From assembly GCF_002159085.1 (NCBI RefSeq), contig NZ_LZRU01000023.1:124001-188000 (forward strand): a stretch of DNA of 64,000 bases. Direction: 5' to 3'. The stretch's first letter is position 1. Every line of letters begins with the position of its first letter. This document shows positions 23,126 to 31,615 of this stretch, piece after piece. The translations under genes were made by a program, and so were the position numbers. The DNA comes from Thermobacillus sp. ZCTH02-B1. GTDB taxonomy: Bacteria > Bacillota > Bacilli > Paenibacillales > Paenibacillaceae. The notes under the pieces are model-generated. The model was not told the origin of the DNA. It did not search any database and saw only the letters and a list, made by a program, of their open reading frames with translations.

Positions 23126-23521
23126 TCAGGTCATGTTGAAAATGCCAAGCGTGGCGCATTTCTTCGATTCCTGCTCGAGCACGTCGTCCAGCCGGATGTC
23201 GAGCAGGTTCGCGAGCGCGCTCATATAGAAAAACTGCCTGCCGAGCTCGAATTTCAGCACGTCGCGGCAGTTCTCGCACAAACTTCCCGAGATGTGATGG
23301 TCGAGCTTCAGCTTCAGCTCTTCGATGCCGAGATCGCTGCGGAAATCCTGCCTGCGGGCATGCAGCTCGATGCACCCGCATTCCGTGACGGCCTTCGTGA
23401 CGGCGCGGTTCACGGAAGCGGCCGATTGTACGTGCTTGGACAAGACATCCATCAGACTGCGGTGGCGAAGCAGCAACCCGGATACCTGCCGCTGAAAATC
23501 CTCCAGCGTCAAACCTTCCAC
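23126..23521 (-). CDS. Conserved Bacillales protein of unknown function with CxxC motif
   Basis: 131 aa, predicted all helical. Two conserved-looking parts: RHRSLMDVLSKHVQSAASVNRAVTKAVTECGCIE and SGSLCENCRDVLKFELGRQFFYMSALANLLDI, with a CGC pair and a CxxC that could bind a metal or form a disulfide. The helix pattern recalls the MazG-like all-alpha fold, which would suggest a nucleotide-related role, but the metal-binding ExxE motifs are not obvious and I make no assignment. GTG start with a weak ribosome site; clear promoter at 23551-23579. Monocistronic, convergent with pssA. Confidence 0.75.
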   Translation of the reverse strand: MEGLTLEDFQRQVSGLLLRHRSLMDVLSKHVQSAASVNRAVTKAVTECGCIELHARRQDFRSDLGIEELKLKLDHHISGSLCENCRDVLKFELGRQFFYMSALANLLDIRLDDVLEQESKKCATLGIFNMT

Positions 23522-23550
23522 CCCATTTCGAGAATGTGCTTCCGATTTCC

Positions 23551-23579
23551 ATTATAGAGCAAGCGGACCGGATTTCCAA
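23551..23579 (-). promoter_or_regulatory. Sigma-A promoter of the CxxC protein gene
   Basis: On the minus strand TTGGAA, 17-nt spacer and a perfect TATAAT (plus-strand ATTATA at 23551-23556), 30 nt before the GTG. Confidence 0.75.
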
Positions 23580-23680
23580 AAAAGATTTCGCGTGCCCGCG
23601 CGGGAGAACGCCGGTAAAAATCGCCTCCTTACGGTTAGGCCGACCATGATCGGCGCATACTTGTAACGGAGGTGAAGCTC

Positions 23681-24775
23681 ATGGCGGTCAAACGCGTGAT
23701 CCAGGCGCTCGGACTGATCCTCGGCGGCATGGCGGGCGACTCGGTCCATGCCTGGACCCATGGAACCGCAATCTGGAGCGGTTACGGCGATCTGACCCGA
23801 TCGGGCAGCTACTACGCCGACGTCGCCCTCGGAGCGCTGCTCGGCCTCGCGGCCGCGACGATGCTGGCCGGACCGGCGGTTCACTGGATGCAGCGGGGCG
23901 CGGAGCGCGCGGCGTCCGTCCCGACCATCGACCTTGCGGCGGGCGGCCTGGGGATGACGGCGGGGCTGGCGATCTCGGCGCTTCTCCAACCGGCGGTATC
24001 GCGGCTGCCGGGTGCGGGAGCGGTGCTGCCGGCCGTGATGACGCTGCTCTTCGGCTATATGGGAATGCGCATCGGATTGAACAAGAAGGAGGAGATCAGC
24101 GGATTCTTCCGGATGCTGCTTGAGTCGAGGCGTCCGCCCGCGCAGGAGGAGGAAGAGCCGAGGCACCACGAGCACAAGATTCTGGATACCAGCGTCATCA
24201 TCGACGGAAGGATTGCGGATATCTGCAGGACCGGATTCATCGAGGGTACTCTGGTCATTCCCGAATTCGTGCTGGAAGAGTTGCAGCATATCGCCGATTC
24301 TTCCGACCTGCTCAAGCGGAACCGGGGACGCCGCGGCCTCGACATCCTGAACAAGATCCAGAAGGAACTGGACGTGAAGGTGGTCATCTACGAAGACGAC
24401 TTCGACGAGCCCGGCGAGGTGGACAGCAAGCTGGTGAAGCTCGCGAAGGCGCTGCGCGGCAAAGTGGTGACGAACGATTTCAACCTGAACAAGGTGTGCG
24501 AGCTGCAGGGAGTATCGGTCCTGAACATCAACGATCTCGCGAACGCCGTGAAGCCGATCGTGCTCCCCGGCGAGGAGATCGTCGTCCAGGTCATCAAGGA
24601 CGGCAAGGAGCACGGCCAGGGCATCGCCTATCTGGACGACGGCACGATGATCGTCGTCGAGGGCGGGCGCGACTTCATCGGCTCGACGATGGAGGTGCTC
24701 GTCACGAGCGTGCTGCAGACGTCGGCGGGGCGCATGATCTTCGCGAAGCCGAAGCTGCTCGAGAAGGCGCAGTAA
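23681..24775 (+). CDS. yacL: YacL-like PIN/TRAM-domain membrane protein
   Basis: 364 aa. N-terminal membrane helices (about 8-20, 45-65, 85-105, 110-130), then a PIN ribonuclease-like domain (about 168-285) beginning [15 protein letters not shown] with acidic residues in the expected places (D in LDTS, E in EFVLEEL, ND in VVTNDFNLN), and a C-terminal TRAM domain ([25 protein letters not shown]). Length and layout equal B. subtilis YacL (366 aa). Possibly a membrane-tethered RNase; the biological substrate is not established to my knowledge. ATG 23681 has GGAGG 8 nt upstream. Confidence 0.92.
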   Translation: MAVKRVIQALGLILGGMAGDSVHAWTHGTAIWSGYGDLTRSGSYYADVALGALLGLAAATMLAGPAVHWMQRGAERAASVPTIDLAAGGLGMTAGLAISALLQPAVSRLPGAGAVLPAVMTLLFGYMGMRIGLNKKEEISGFFRMLLESRRPPAQEEEEPRHHEHKILDTSVIIDGRIADICRTGFIEGTLVIPEFVLEELQHIADSSDLLKRNRGRRGLDILNKIQKELDVKVVIYEDDFDEPGEVDSKLVKLAKALRGKVVTNDFNLNKVCELQGVSVLNINDLANAVKPIVLPGEEIVVQVIKDGKEHGQGIAYLDDGTMIVVEGGRDFIGSTMEVLVTSVLQTSAGRMIFAKPKLLEKAQ

Positions 24776-24915
24776 CCGGGGCTTGCGGTCCGGCCCGGAT
24801 TGCCTGCATGCATCGGGGTTGCAGACGGCGAATTCCGCGGGCGTGCGGACGGACGTGCCGGAAAGCGCTGGTTCGGCGGGCGCGCCGGCGGGAAGCGAGG
24901 CGAACGGCTACGGGA

Positions 24916-24969
24916 ACCGTCCGGCGGGATCCGGCATGGCGCCGGGTCGCGCGGGCGGTCCATTTTTTT
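24916..24969 (+). terminator. Possible terminator after yacL
   Basis: ACCGTCCGGC and GCGGGCGGTCC can pair imperfectly over a GC-rich interior; seven T follow at 24963-24969. The T-run is clear, the stem less so. Confidence 0.4.
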
Positions 24970-25014
24970 GTGCCGATACGAAAAATGAGCGCTCCCACCT
25001 AAAATCCGTGTCAT

Positions 25015-25030
25015 TTGCAAGCGCTATCAT
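25015..25030 (+). promoter_or_regulatory. cre site (CcpA operator)
   Basis: TTGCAAGCGCTATCAT fits the cre consensus WTGNAANCGNWNNCAW at every position. It covers the -35 of the next promoter, so CcpA would repress. Confidence 0.8.
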
Positions 25031-25042
25031 TCGTGTTAGCCT
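25015..25042 (+). promoter_or_regulatory. Promoter of the alpha-galactoside cluster
   Basis: TTGCAA 25015-25020, 16-nt spacer, TAGCCT 25037-25042. The -10 is poor, as expected of an activated promoter. Confidence 0.5.
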
Positions 25043-25089
25043 GAAGCTGAACCCTGCAAGACACGCGATGAAGAAGGGGGAAACCACAC

Positions 25090-26427
25090 GTGCGAAAGCC
25101 ACTCCACATCCTGCTGACGGCGATCGTCGTTCTCACGCTGGCCCTGGCCGGCTGCTCCAAGCGCGAAGGCTCGGGCAACGGCGGCGCGCCGGACGGCGCC
25201 GGGACGGCGGAGAAGCCGCAGACCGAATCGAATGTTACGGGTTCGTCCGGCGGCGGGTCGGGCGAGAAGAAGCGGATCACGGTGTACGGCACCGCGGCCG
25301 ACAAGGCGGTACAGGACGTGTACAAGGAAATCGCCGGGGCCTTCATGGCGGAGAATCCGGACATCGAGGTCGATCTGCAGTTCCCCGGCTCGGAATACGA
25401 GAACATCCTGAAGGTCAAGATGGCGGCGAACGACCTGCCCGACGTCTGGGATACGCACGGCTGGGCGGTCATCCGGTACGGCCATTATCTGGCCGACCTG
25501 CGGGATGAAGCATGGGTCGCGGACATGACGGACACGATCCGCGACGTGGTGACGGACGAGACCGGCAAGGTGCACGCGCTCGTGCTCGCCGAAGCGAAGG
25601 ACGGCCTCACGTACAACGCCGACCTGCTCCGGCAATACGGCATCGAGCCGCCGCGGACGATCGACGAGCTGATGGCGGCCGCGGAGAAGATCGTGACCGA
25701 AAGCAACGGCCAGGTCATGCCGTTCTACTTCTCCGGCATCGACGACTGGATGATCGGGCAGTTCTTCGACTACTTCGCGACGTCGCTGCTGATCAGCCCG
25801 CAGCAGAACGAGGCGGAGAACCTGCTGAACGGCACGATGGACTGGAGCAAATGGACGCCGCTCGCGGAAGTGTTCCTCGACATGTACAAGAAAGGGTACA
25901 TCAACAAGGACGTGCTGACCGCGAAATACAGCGACCTGCCGACCCTGTTCGCCCAGGGCAAGGTGGCGTTCACGCTGCTCGGTCCTTCCTTCGCCGACGA
26001 AGTGCACAAGATCAATCCGGACATCGAGATCGGCCTGATGCCCGTTCCGGCCTGGTACCCGGACGACGAGCCGAATTTCTCGGGCGGCGAACGGTACACG
26101 ATGGGCGTCTGGAAGGACAGCAAATATCTCGAGGAAGCCAAGAAGCTGGTCGCCTATTTCGCGAAGCCGGAAAATCTGGCCAAGTTCGCCAACGTGACGA
26201 AGTTGCCGGCCGGCATCAAGGGCGTCGAGGCGAATCACGAATTTACGGAGTACTATGACAGGTACGCGAACATCCGCGTCTTCCCGTACTTCGACCGCGT
26301 CTATCTGCCGAACGGCATGTGGGATGTCATGTGCAAGACGGGTACCGCCCTGCTGGCCGAGCAGGTGACGCCGGAGCAATTCTCCGAGAAGATGAGGCAG
26401 GAAGTCGAGCGTCTGAGAAACCAATAA
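25090..26427 (+). CDS. Extracellular sugar-binding lipoprotein (ABC family 1)
   Basis: 445 aa. Signal peptide with lipobox LAGC (Cys about 19), a Gly/Ser-rich spacer of about 40 residues, then a family 1 solute-binding domain: ITVYGTAADKAVQDVYKEI, FPGSEYENILKVKMAANDLPDVWDTHGWA and the second-lobe pieces FTLLGPSFADEV and GLMPVPAWYPDDEPNFSGGERYTMGVWKDS. GTG start after GAAGGGGGAAA. By context (two permeases plus GH36 alpha-galactosidase) it should bind raffinose/melibiose-type galactosides. It is the promoter-proximal gene under the cre site and is followed by a hairpin, which would let the binding protein be made in excess. Confidence 0.9.
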   Translation: MRKPLHILLTAIVVLTLALAGCSKREGSGNGGAPDGAGTAEKPQTESNVTGSSGGGSGEKKRITVYGTAADKAVQDVYKEIAGAFMAENPDIEVDLQFPGSEYENILKVKMAANDLPDVWDTHGWAVIRYGHYLADLRDEAWVADMTDTIRDVVTDETGKVHALVLAEAKDGLTYNADLLRQYGIEPPRTIDELMAAAEKIVTESNGQVMPFYFSGIDDWMIGQFFDYFATSLLISPQQNEAENLLNGTMDWSKWTPLAEVFLDMYKKGYINKDVLTAKYSDLPTLFAQGKVAFTLLGPSFADEVHKINPDIEIGLMPVPAWYPDDEPNFSGGERYTMGVWKDSKYLEEAKKLVAYFAKPENLAKFANVTKLPAGIKGVEANHEFTEYYDRYANIRVFPYFDRVYLPNGMWDVMCKTGTALLAEQVTPEQFSEKMRQEVERLRNQ

Positions 26428-26445
26428 TGCGACCGGACCTGGCAG

Positions 26446-26480
26446 GGGGCCGCGAAGAACCGGCCCCTTGCCCGTTTGTC
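26446..26480 (+). terminator. Hairpin after the sugar-binding protein gene
   Basis: GGGGCCG/CGGCCCC, seven-base stem, eight-base loop, with a broken T-tract (TTGCCCGTTTGT). Probably partial termination. Confidence 0.5.
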
Positions 26481-26593
26481 CCGCGTCCCGGGCGCGGCGC
26501 GACGGTCCGTCCCCGCCGAATGGACTTGCGATTGATGTAAGATAGGGGTTGACGCAATCGACATTCGGCCGACGCGCGAGAGAGGGGATGGGC

Positions 26594-28330
26594 ATGACGC
26601 TGACGCTTCGGCAAAAACTGGTCGTGCTGTACCTGCTGACCGTCGCGGTTCCGCTGGTCGTGATGATCGCCATCCTGCCTGCCTACTACCGGGACTTGTT
26701 CAACCGGCAGACGTCGGAGCTGTACGAGGGCACGCTGTCGTCCCTCACCTCCAATGTGGAAATCTATCTGGACGAGCTGGAGCGGCTGACGATCATGCCC
26801 TATCTGTCGAACGATGTCATGGTCGCGATGAAGCTCAGGGCGGACGGCCGCTTCGACGAGGCCAGCGAGTATTCCCGTCACCTCGCGGAGCGCGCGCTTC
26901 GCTTCACGCTGCCGAATCAGCTCCGCCAGACGCGCAACGATATTCTCGGCACCATCCTGGTGCTGGCGGACGGCTCGGTCTATTCCGTCAACAACACGAA
27001 CCAGCCGGTGGAGCCGGATCCCGACTATCCGTACGAACGGCAGGAGTGGTACCGCAAGGCGGTGGAGCATGACGGCCGGGTGGCGTATATCAGCAGCCAT
27101 CCGCAGGATTATTTCGGATCCGACCGGCAGGTGTTCTCCGTGGCCCGGCTGCTCAAGGACCCGGATTCCGGCAGGCCGCTGGGCGTCATGATGGCGGACG
27201 CGGACAACATCATCCTGGAGAACATCATCCGCAACGTCCGGTTCAACGTGACGACCATTGTGGCGGTGCTCGACGAGAACAATCGGCCGCTGTACGCGAA
27301 CCGGCCGCTGACCGACGCGATGCTGGCCCAGCTGGCCGAAGGCCGGCAGACGGTGGCGGGACCGGACGACACCTACCGCACCGTCGTCAAAACGGTGGAA
27401 AAGTCGGGCTGGAAAATCGCCGTGCTGTTCTCCAACCGGGAGTTTCAATCGAAGCTGGCCTGGCTTTACCGGATCGGCCTGCTGTTCGCCGCGGGCGGCG
27501 TGCTGCTGACGCTGCTGCTCCACGTGTCGTTGACGCGCTGGATCGTCCGGCCGTTCACGGACATGGTGCGCGTCATGAAGAAGGTGCAGCACGGCGATCT
27601 GGACCAGCAGATCGACATCAGGGGAAGGGACGAGATCGCCCAGCTCGGCTCCGCGCTCAACATCATGATTTCGCGGCTCAAGGAGCTGATCGACCGGGAA
27701 TACCGCGCCGAGCTCGGCAAGCGCAACGCGGAATTCCGGGCGCTGCAGTCCCAGATCCATCCGCATTTCCTGTACAACACGCTGAACGGCCTGATCGGCC
27801 TGAACCGTTCCGGACAGCACCGGCAGCTCGAGAAGGCCATCCTGTCGCTGAGCGGCATGCTCCGCTACACGCTGGAACAGGCGGACACCTCCACGCTCGG
27901 GCGCGAGATGGACTTCCTCGGGGCCTATCTGGAACTGCAGCAGCTCAGGTTCGGGAACCGGCTGGCCTATGACCTGGCGTACGATCCGGAGCTGGCCGAT
28001 TTCCGGCTGCCGAAGCTGCTTCTCCAGCCGCTCGTCGAGAACGCCGTCATCCACGGGATCGAACCGCTGGACCGCCAGGGAAGGCTGACGATCCGGGCGG
28101 AGCGCGTGACGGAGCCGGACGGCGCGGGGGGATCGTGGGTTCGGATCCGGATCGAAGACGACGGAGCGGGGTTCGACATCGCCACGTCCGGCGAAGGCGT
28201 CGGCGTCGCGAACGTCCGCGAGCGGCTCGGGCTTTTCAACCGGGAAGCGAAGCTGATGCTGCGCAGTGTGCCGGGGAAGGGAACGACGACGGAGCTGCGG
28301 ATTCCGGCCGGGGAGGTGACTGCCGGATGA
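26594..28330 (+). CDS. YesM-type sensor histidine kinase
   Basis: 578 aa. TM1 about 12-32, a large extracellular dCache-like sensor domain (about 33-290), TM2 about 295-317, HAMP linker (RWIVRPFTDMVRVMKKVQHGDLDQQI), a LytS/YesM-class His_kinase domain with QIHPHFLYNTLNGL (phospho-acceptor probably His389) and a HATPase with LLLQPLVENAVIHG and DDGAGF. Start ATG 26594 sits 6 nt after GAGAGGGG; ATG 26588 is too close. It shares an ATGA overlap with the response regulator. By location it senses the galactoside, perhaps via the binding protein. Confidence 0.93.
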   Translation: MTLTLRQKLVVLYLLTVAVPLVVMIAILPAYYRDLFNRQTSELYEGTLSSLTSNVEIYLDELERLTIMPYLSNDVMVAMKLRADGRFDEASEYSRHLAERALRFTLPNQLRQTRNDILGTILVLADGSVYSVNNTNQPVEPDPDYPYERQEWYRKAVEHDGRVAYISSHPQDYFGSDRQVFSVARLLKDPDSGRPLGVMMADADNIILENIIRNVRFNVTTIVAVLDENNRPLYANRPLTDAMLAQLAEGRQTVAGPDDTYRTVVKTVEKSGWKIAVLFSNREFQSKLAWLYRIGLLFAAGGVLLTLLLHVSLTRWIVRPFTDMVRVMKKVQHGDLDQQIDIRGRDEIAQLGSALNIMISRLKELIDREYRAELGKRNAEFRALQSQIHPHFLYNTLNGLIGLNRSGQHRQLEKAILSLSGMLRYTLEQADTSTLGREMDFLGAYLELQQLRFGNRLAYDLAYDPELADFRLPKLLLQPLVENAVIHGIEPLDRQGRLTIRAERVTEPDGAGGSWVRIRIEDDGAGFDIATSGEGVGVANVRERLGLFNREAKLMLRSVPGKGTTTELRIPAGEVTAG

Positions 28331-29841
28331 AAATCGTCATTGCCGATGACGAGCCGTTGGTGCGCGTCAGCCTGAACAGCATGATCCAGGAGATGGAGGC
28401 ATCGTGGGACATCGTCGGCGAAGCCGGAAGCGGGGAGGAGCTGCTGGATCTCCTCGCCGGACATCAGCCGGAAGTCGCGATCGTCGACATCCGCATGCCG
28501 AAGCTGGACGGCCTGGAAGCGATCCGCCGGGGCCGGGAGCTCTCGCCGCTGACGCGGTGGATCATCCTGTCGGGGTTTTCCGACTTCCAGTACGCGCAGC
28601 AGGCGCTCCGGCTCGGCGTGAACGAGTACCTGCTCAAGCCGGTCAACCCGGAGGAGCTGGAGAAGGCGCTCCACGCGGTCAGCGCGCAGAACCGGGAATA
28701 CGCGTACCTGCTCAACTGCCAGTTCGAGAACCGGCTCATCGCGCTGGTCCACGGGCTGACGAACCCGGCTTCGGAACCGAAGGACAGCCTGCTGCGCAAG
28801 GGACATTTCCAGGCGCTCGTGTTTCTCTTCGACAGCCCGATGGAGGCCCGGGAGCTGGAGCCGCTGAAGGGCGCGTTCATCGACGAACTGCGGCGGGCCG
28901 TGCCGGACTATCTCGTCTGCGGCCTGCAGCTGGCCCTGTTCACGATGACCGGAGCGGAGTATGTGCTCGCCGGCGTCTGGGATCCGGAACGGGCGGATGC
29001 GCGCGGAGCCGCGAGGCTGTTCTTCCGTCATGCGGAGGAGGCCGCCCGGCTGATCCGGAGCGGCGAACTGGCCGTCACCGCGGTGCTGTCCGACCCCTGT
29101 GACTGCCGGGAACGGTTCTTCGGGCATCTCCGCGAAATCCAGGATCATGCCGGCTTTCATCTCGTATCCGGCATGAACCGGACCTGGACGTATGCGCAGA
29201 TGAAGCGGATGGCCGAACCGGAGGAGCGGCTGAAGCTCGGCCGCCTGCTCCTCCGGCTTGCGGGCGACTGCCGCAACCGGCTGTATCTGAATTACCAGCA
29301 CACGCTGGAGGAGATCGGCGCCCTCCTCGCCGGCATGCCGGAAGAGCTTCTGACCGGCGAGATCCGGCGCAACATCCGCGATTACGTCCGGTTGGCGTTC
29401 GGCGTGGAACTGGCGGACGATGACCGGACGGCCTGGATCCGGGAGCTGAAGGAGTGGGGCGAGCGCTGGCTGCGGCGGAACGCGGACGGGGCGGAGCCGC
29501 AGGATCTGGTCGATCAGATGCTCCGGTACATCGACCGGCATTACATGGAGAACCACATCAGCCTGAACCAGATCGCCGGTGAACTCAACGTGACGCCCAG
29601 CTACCTGAGCGCGCTGTTCCACAAGAAGACCGGCACGACATTCATCAAATATCTGACCCGGCTGCGGATCCTGAAGGCGAAGGAGCTGCTGCTCGGCACG
29701 AACCTGCAGGTCCGGCAGATCGCGGAGCGGGTCGGCTATCACAGCACCAGATATTTCACCAGACTGTTCGTGGACATGGTCGGCGAATATCCGTCGGATT
29801 ACCGGAAGAAGGCGAGGAGAGAAGAGCATGCCGATCCTTGA
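28327..29841 (+). CDS. YesN-type response regulator (REC + AraC HTH)
   Basis: 504 aa. REC domain residues 1-120 with DD at 7-8, phospho-acceptor Asp54 in IVDIRMP and Lys in YLLKPVN; a middle region of about 250 residues; and a C-terminal AraC/XylS double helix-turn-helix (about 400-500; ISLNQIAGELNVTPSYLSALFHKKTG, IAERVGYHSTRYFTRLFVDMVGEYPSDYRKK). Overlaps the kinase stop by ATGA and runs 14 nt into the first permease gene. Likely activates the weak cluster promoter at 25015. Confidence 0.93.
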   Translation: MKIVIADDEPLVRVSLNSMIQEMEASWDIVGEAGSGEELLDLLAGHQPEVAIVDIRMPKLDGLEAIRRGRELSPLTRWIILSGFSDFQYAQQALRLGVNEYLLKPVNPEELEKALHAVSAQNREYAYLLNCQFENRLIALVHGLTNPASEPKDSLLRKGHFQALVFLFDSPMEARELEPLKGAFIDELRRAVPDYLVCGLQLALFTMTGAEYVLAGVWDPERADARGAARLFFRHAEEAARLIRSGELAVTAVLSDPCDCRERFFGHLREIQDHAGFHLVSGMNRTWTYAQMKRMAEPEERLKLGRLLLRLAGDCRNRLYLNYQHTLEEIGALLAGMPEELLTGEIRRNIRDYVRLAFGVELADDDRTAWIRELKEWGERWLRRNADGAEPQDLVDQMLRYIDRHYMENHISLNQIAGELNVTPSYLSALFHKKTGTTFIKYLTRLRILKAKELLLGTNLQVRQIAERVGYHSTRYFTRLFVDMVGEYPSDYRKKARREEHADP

Positions 29842-30763
29842 TCGAGCGCGCGCGGGTGTCAGGGCGCTCGTCCGGCTCATCCCGGACCGGTGGCGCCATT
29901 CGCCGGTCTGGCTCAATCTGCTGTACGTGCCCGCGCTTCTGCTGTTCGGCGTTTTCATCCTCTATCCGTTCATCCGCGGCCTGATGTATTCCTTCACGAA
30001 CTGGGACGGCTACTCCCAGACGTACAAATGGATCGGCTGGTCCAATTACCGGCGCATGTTCTCGGATCCGGACGTCGCGCGCGTCATCCGGAACACGTTC
30101 ATCTACGGGCTTGGCAGCGCGCTGTTCCAGAACATCATCGGGCTTGCGTATGCGCTGTTCCTGAATCTGAACCTCCGCCTGCGCGGGCTGACGCGGACGA
30201 TCGTCTATCTGCCCGCGATCATCAGCCCGCTGATCATGGGCTACATCTGGTATTTCTTCTTCCAGTACCACGGAGGGGCGATCAACGACATCGTGCTGCT
30301 GTTCTCCGACGAGCCCCTCAATCTGCTGGGAGATCCGGACCTGAACGTCTGGATGATCACGATCGTGAATACGTACCAGTTCTGCGGCGTCGCGATGGTG
30401 ATTCTGCTCGCGGGCCTGCAGGTGATCCCGAAGGATTTCCAAGAGGCGGCGAAGATCGACGGGGCCGGCGCGCTGGCGCGGTTCCGCCACGTCACCTGGC
30501 CGCTCCTGGCGCCCGCGGTCACGGTCAGCGTCGTGCTGAACGTCATCGGCGGCCTGAAGCTGTTCGACGTGATCACCGCGCTGACGAACAGCGGGCCGGG
30601 CTATTCGTCCGCGTCCCTGTCGACGCTCATGTATCTGCTCTATTTCGGCAGGCAGGACGCGGGATACGCGGCGACGATCGGCAACCTGATGTTCGTCATC
30701 ATTTCCGTCGTGAGCTTCACGATCCTGTTCTACCTGAAGCGAAGGGAGACGCCGCTGGCATGA
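29828..30763 (+). CDS. Sugar ABC transporter permease 1 (LplB/UgpA type)
   Basis: 311 aa, six membrane helices, with the EAA loop QEAAKIDGAGALARFRHVTWPLLAP (about 215-240) that docks the ATPase. The N-terminal WLNLLYVPALLLFGVFILYPFIRGLMYSFTNWDG is typical of CUT1 family permeases. Starts at ATG 29828 within the end of the response-regulator gene (GAGGAGAGAAG ribosome site). No ATPase gene is in the cluster; Firmicutes CUT1 systems commonly share the MsmX-type ATPase encoded elsewhere. Confidence 0.93.
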   Translation: MPILDRARAGVRALVRLIPDRWRHSPVWLNLLYVPALLLFGVFILYPFIRGLMYSFTNWDGYSQTYKWIGWSNYRRMFSDPDVARVIRNTFIYGLGSALFQNIIGLAYALFLNLNLRLRGLTRTIVYLPAIISPLIMGYIWYFFFQYHGGAINDIVLLFSDEPLNLLGDPDLNVWMITIVNTYQFCGVAMVILLAGLQVIPKDFQEAAKIDGAGALARFRHVTWPLLAPAVTVSVVLNVIGGLKLFDVITALTNSGPGYSSASLSTLMYLLYFGRQDAGYAATIGNLMFVIISVVSFTILFYLKRRETPLA

Positions 30764-31575
30764 GGAAGATCGCCTGGGTACGCGAAGGGCTCGCGCTGCT
30801 CATCTGTCTCATCCACGTGCTGCCCTTCTACATTCTGGCCACGACGTCGTTCAAGGCGCACGATGATTTTTCCTCCAAATGGGTCGCGCCGGGCTATCTC
30901 TATCTGGACAATTTCGTCAACGCCTGGCGGGAGGCGCATCTGGACCGGGCGTTTCTCAACAACGTGATCGTGACGGCCGGATCCGGGCTCCTGATCGTGC
31001 TGGTCGGCTCGATCGCGTCGTATCCGCTCGCGCGGTACCGGACGCGGCTGAACCGGGCGGTGTACGGCATTTTCGTGTCCGCGCTGATCGTGCCGCCGCT
31101 CACGATTCTCGTGCCGCTGTACCGGTTCATGGTGGACATCGGCGCGATGAACACGCTGTGGGGCATCATTCTGCTCCATGTGACGTTCAGCCTGCCGATC
31201 ACGATCTTCCTGTACACCGGCTTCATCAGCTCGATCCCGTTCGAGCTCGAGGAAGCCGCGCTGATCGACGGGGCGGGCCGGTTCCGCCTGTTCTACCTGA
31301 TCCTGATGCCGCTTCTGAAACCGATTACGGCGACCGTCATCATCCTGACCTGCGTGAACATCTGGAACGACTACCAGTTCTCCGTGTTTTTCCTGCAGCG
31401 CTCGGAGATGCACACGATCACCGTCGCGCTGTCCGGATTTTTCAGCCAGTACAACAACTACATCGGCTGGGTGGCGGCCGGCTCGTTCCTCGGCGCCGTT
31501 CCGATCACGCTGGTGTACCTGTTCCTGCAGCGCTATTTCATTCAGGGCCTGTCTTCCGGCGCGGTGAAAGGCTGA
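30760..31575 (+). CDS. Sugar ABC transporter permease 2 (LplC/UgpE type)
   Basis: 271 aa, six helices; VLPFYILATTSFKAHDDF near the N-terminus and the EAA loop LEEAALIDGAGRFRLFYLILMPLLKP (about 163-188). The ATG overlaps the stop of permease 1 (ATGA), showing coupled translation. It is the second half of the heterodimeric membrane channel for the galactoside importer. The open frame extends far upstream inside permease 1 only because of base composition. Confidence 0.93.
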   Translation: MRKIAWVREGLALLICLIHVLPFYILATTSFKAHDDFSSKWVAPGYLYLDNFVNAWREAHLDRAFLNNVIVTAGSGLLIVLVGSIASYPLARYRTRLNRAVYGIFVSALIVPPLTILVPLYRFMVDIGAMNTLWGIILLHVTFSLPITIFLYTGFISSIPFELEEAALIDGAGRFRLFYLILMPLLKPITATVIILTCVNIWNDYQFSVFFLQRSEMHTITVALSGFFSQYNNYIGWVAAGSFLGAVPITLVYLFLQRYFIQGLSSGAVKG

Positions 31576-31615
31576 GGACCGGGAAGGACGATCAGGCTGG
31601 GGGGAGGCTGGCTTG

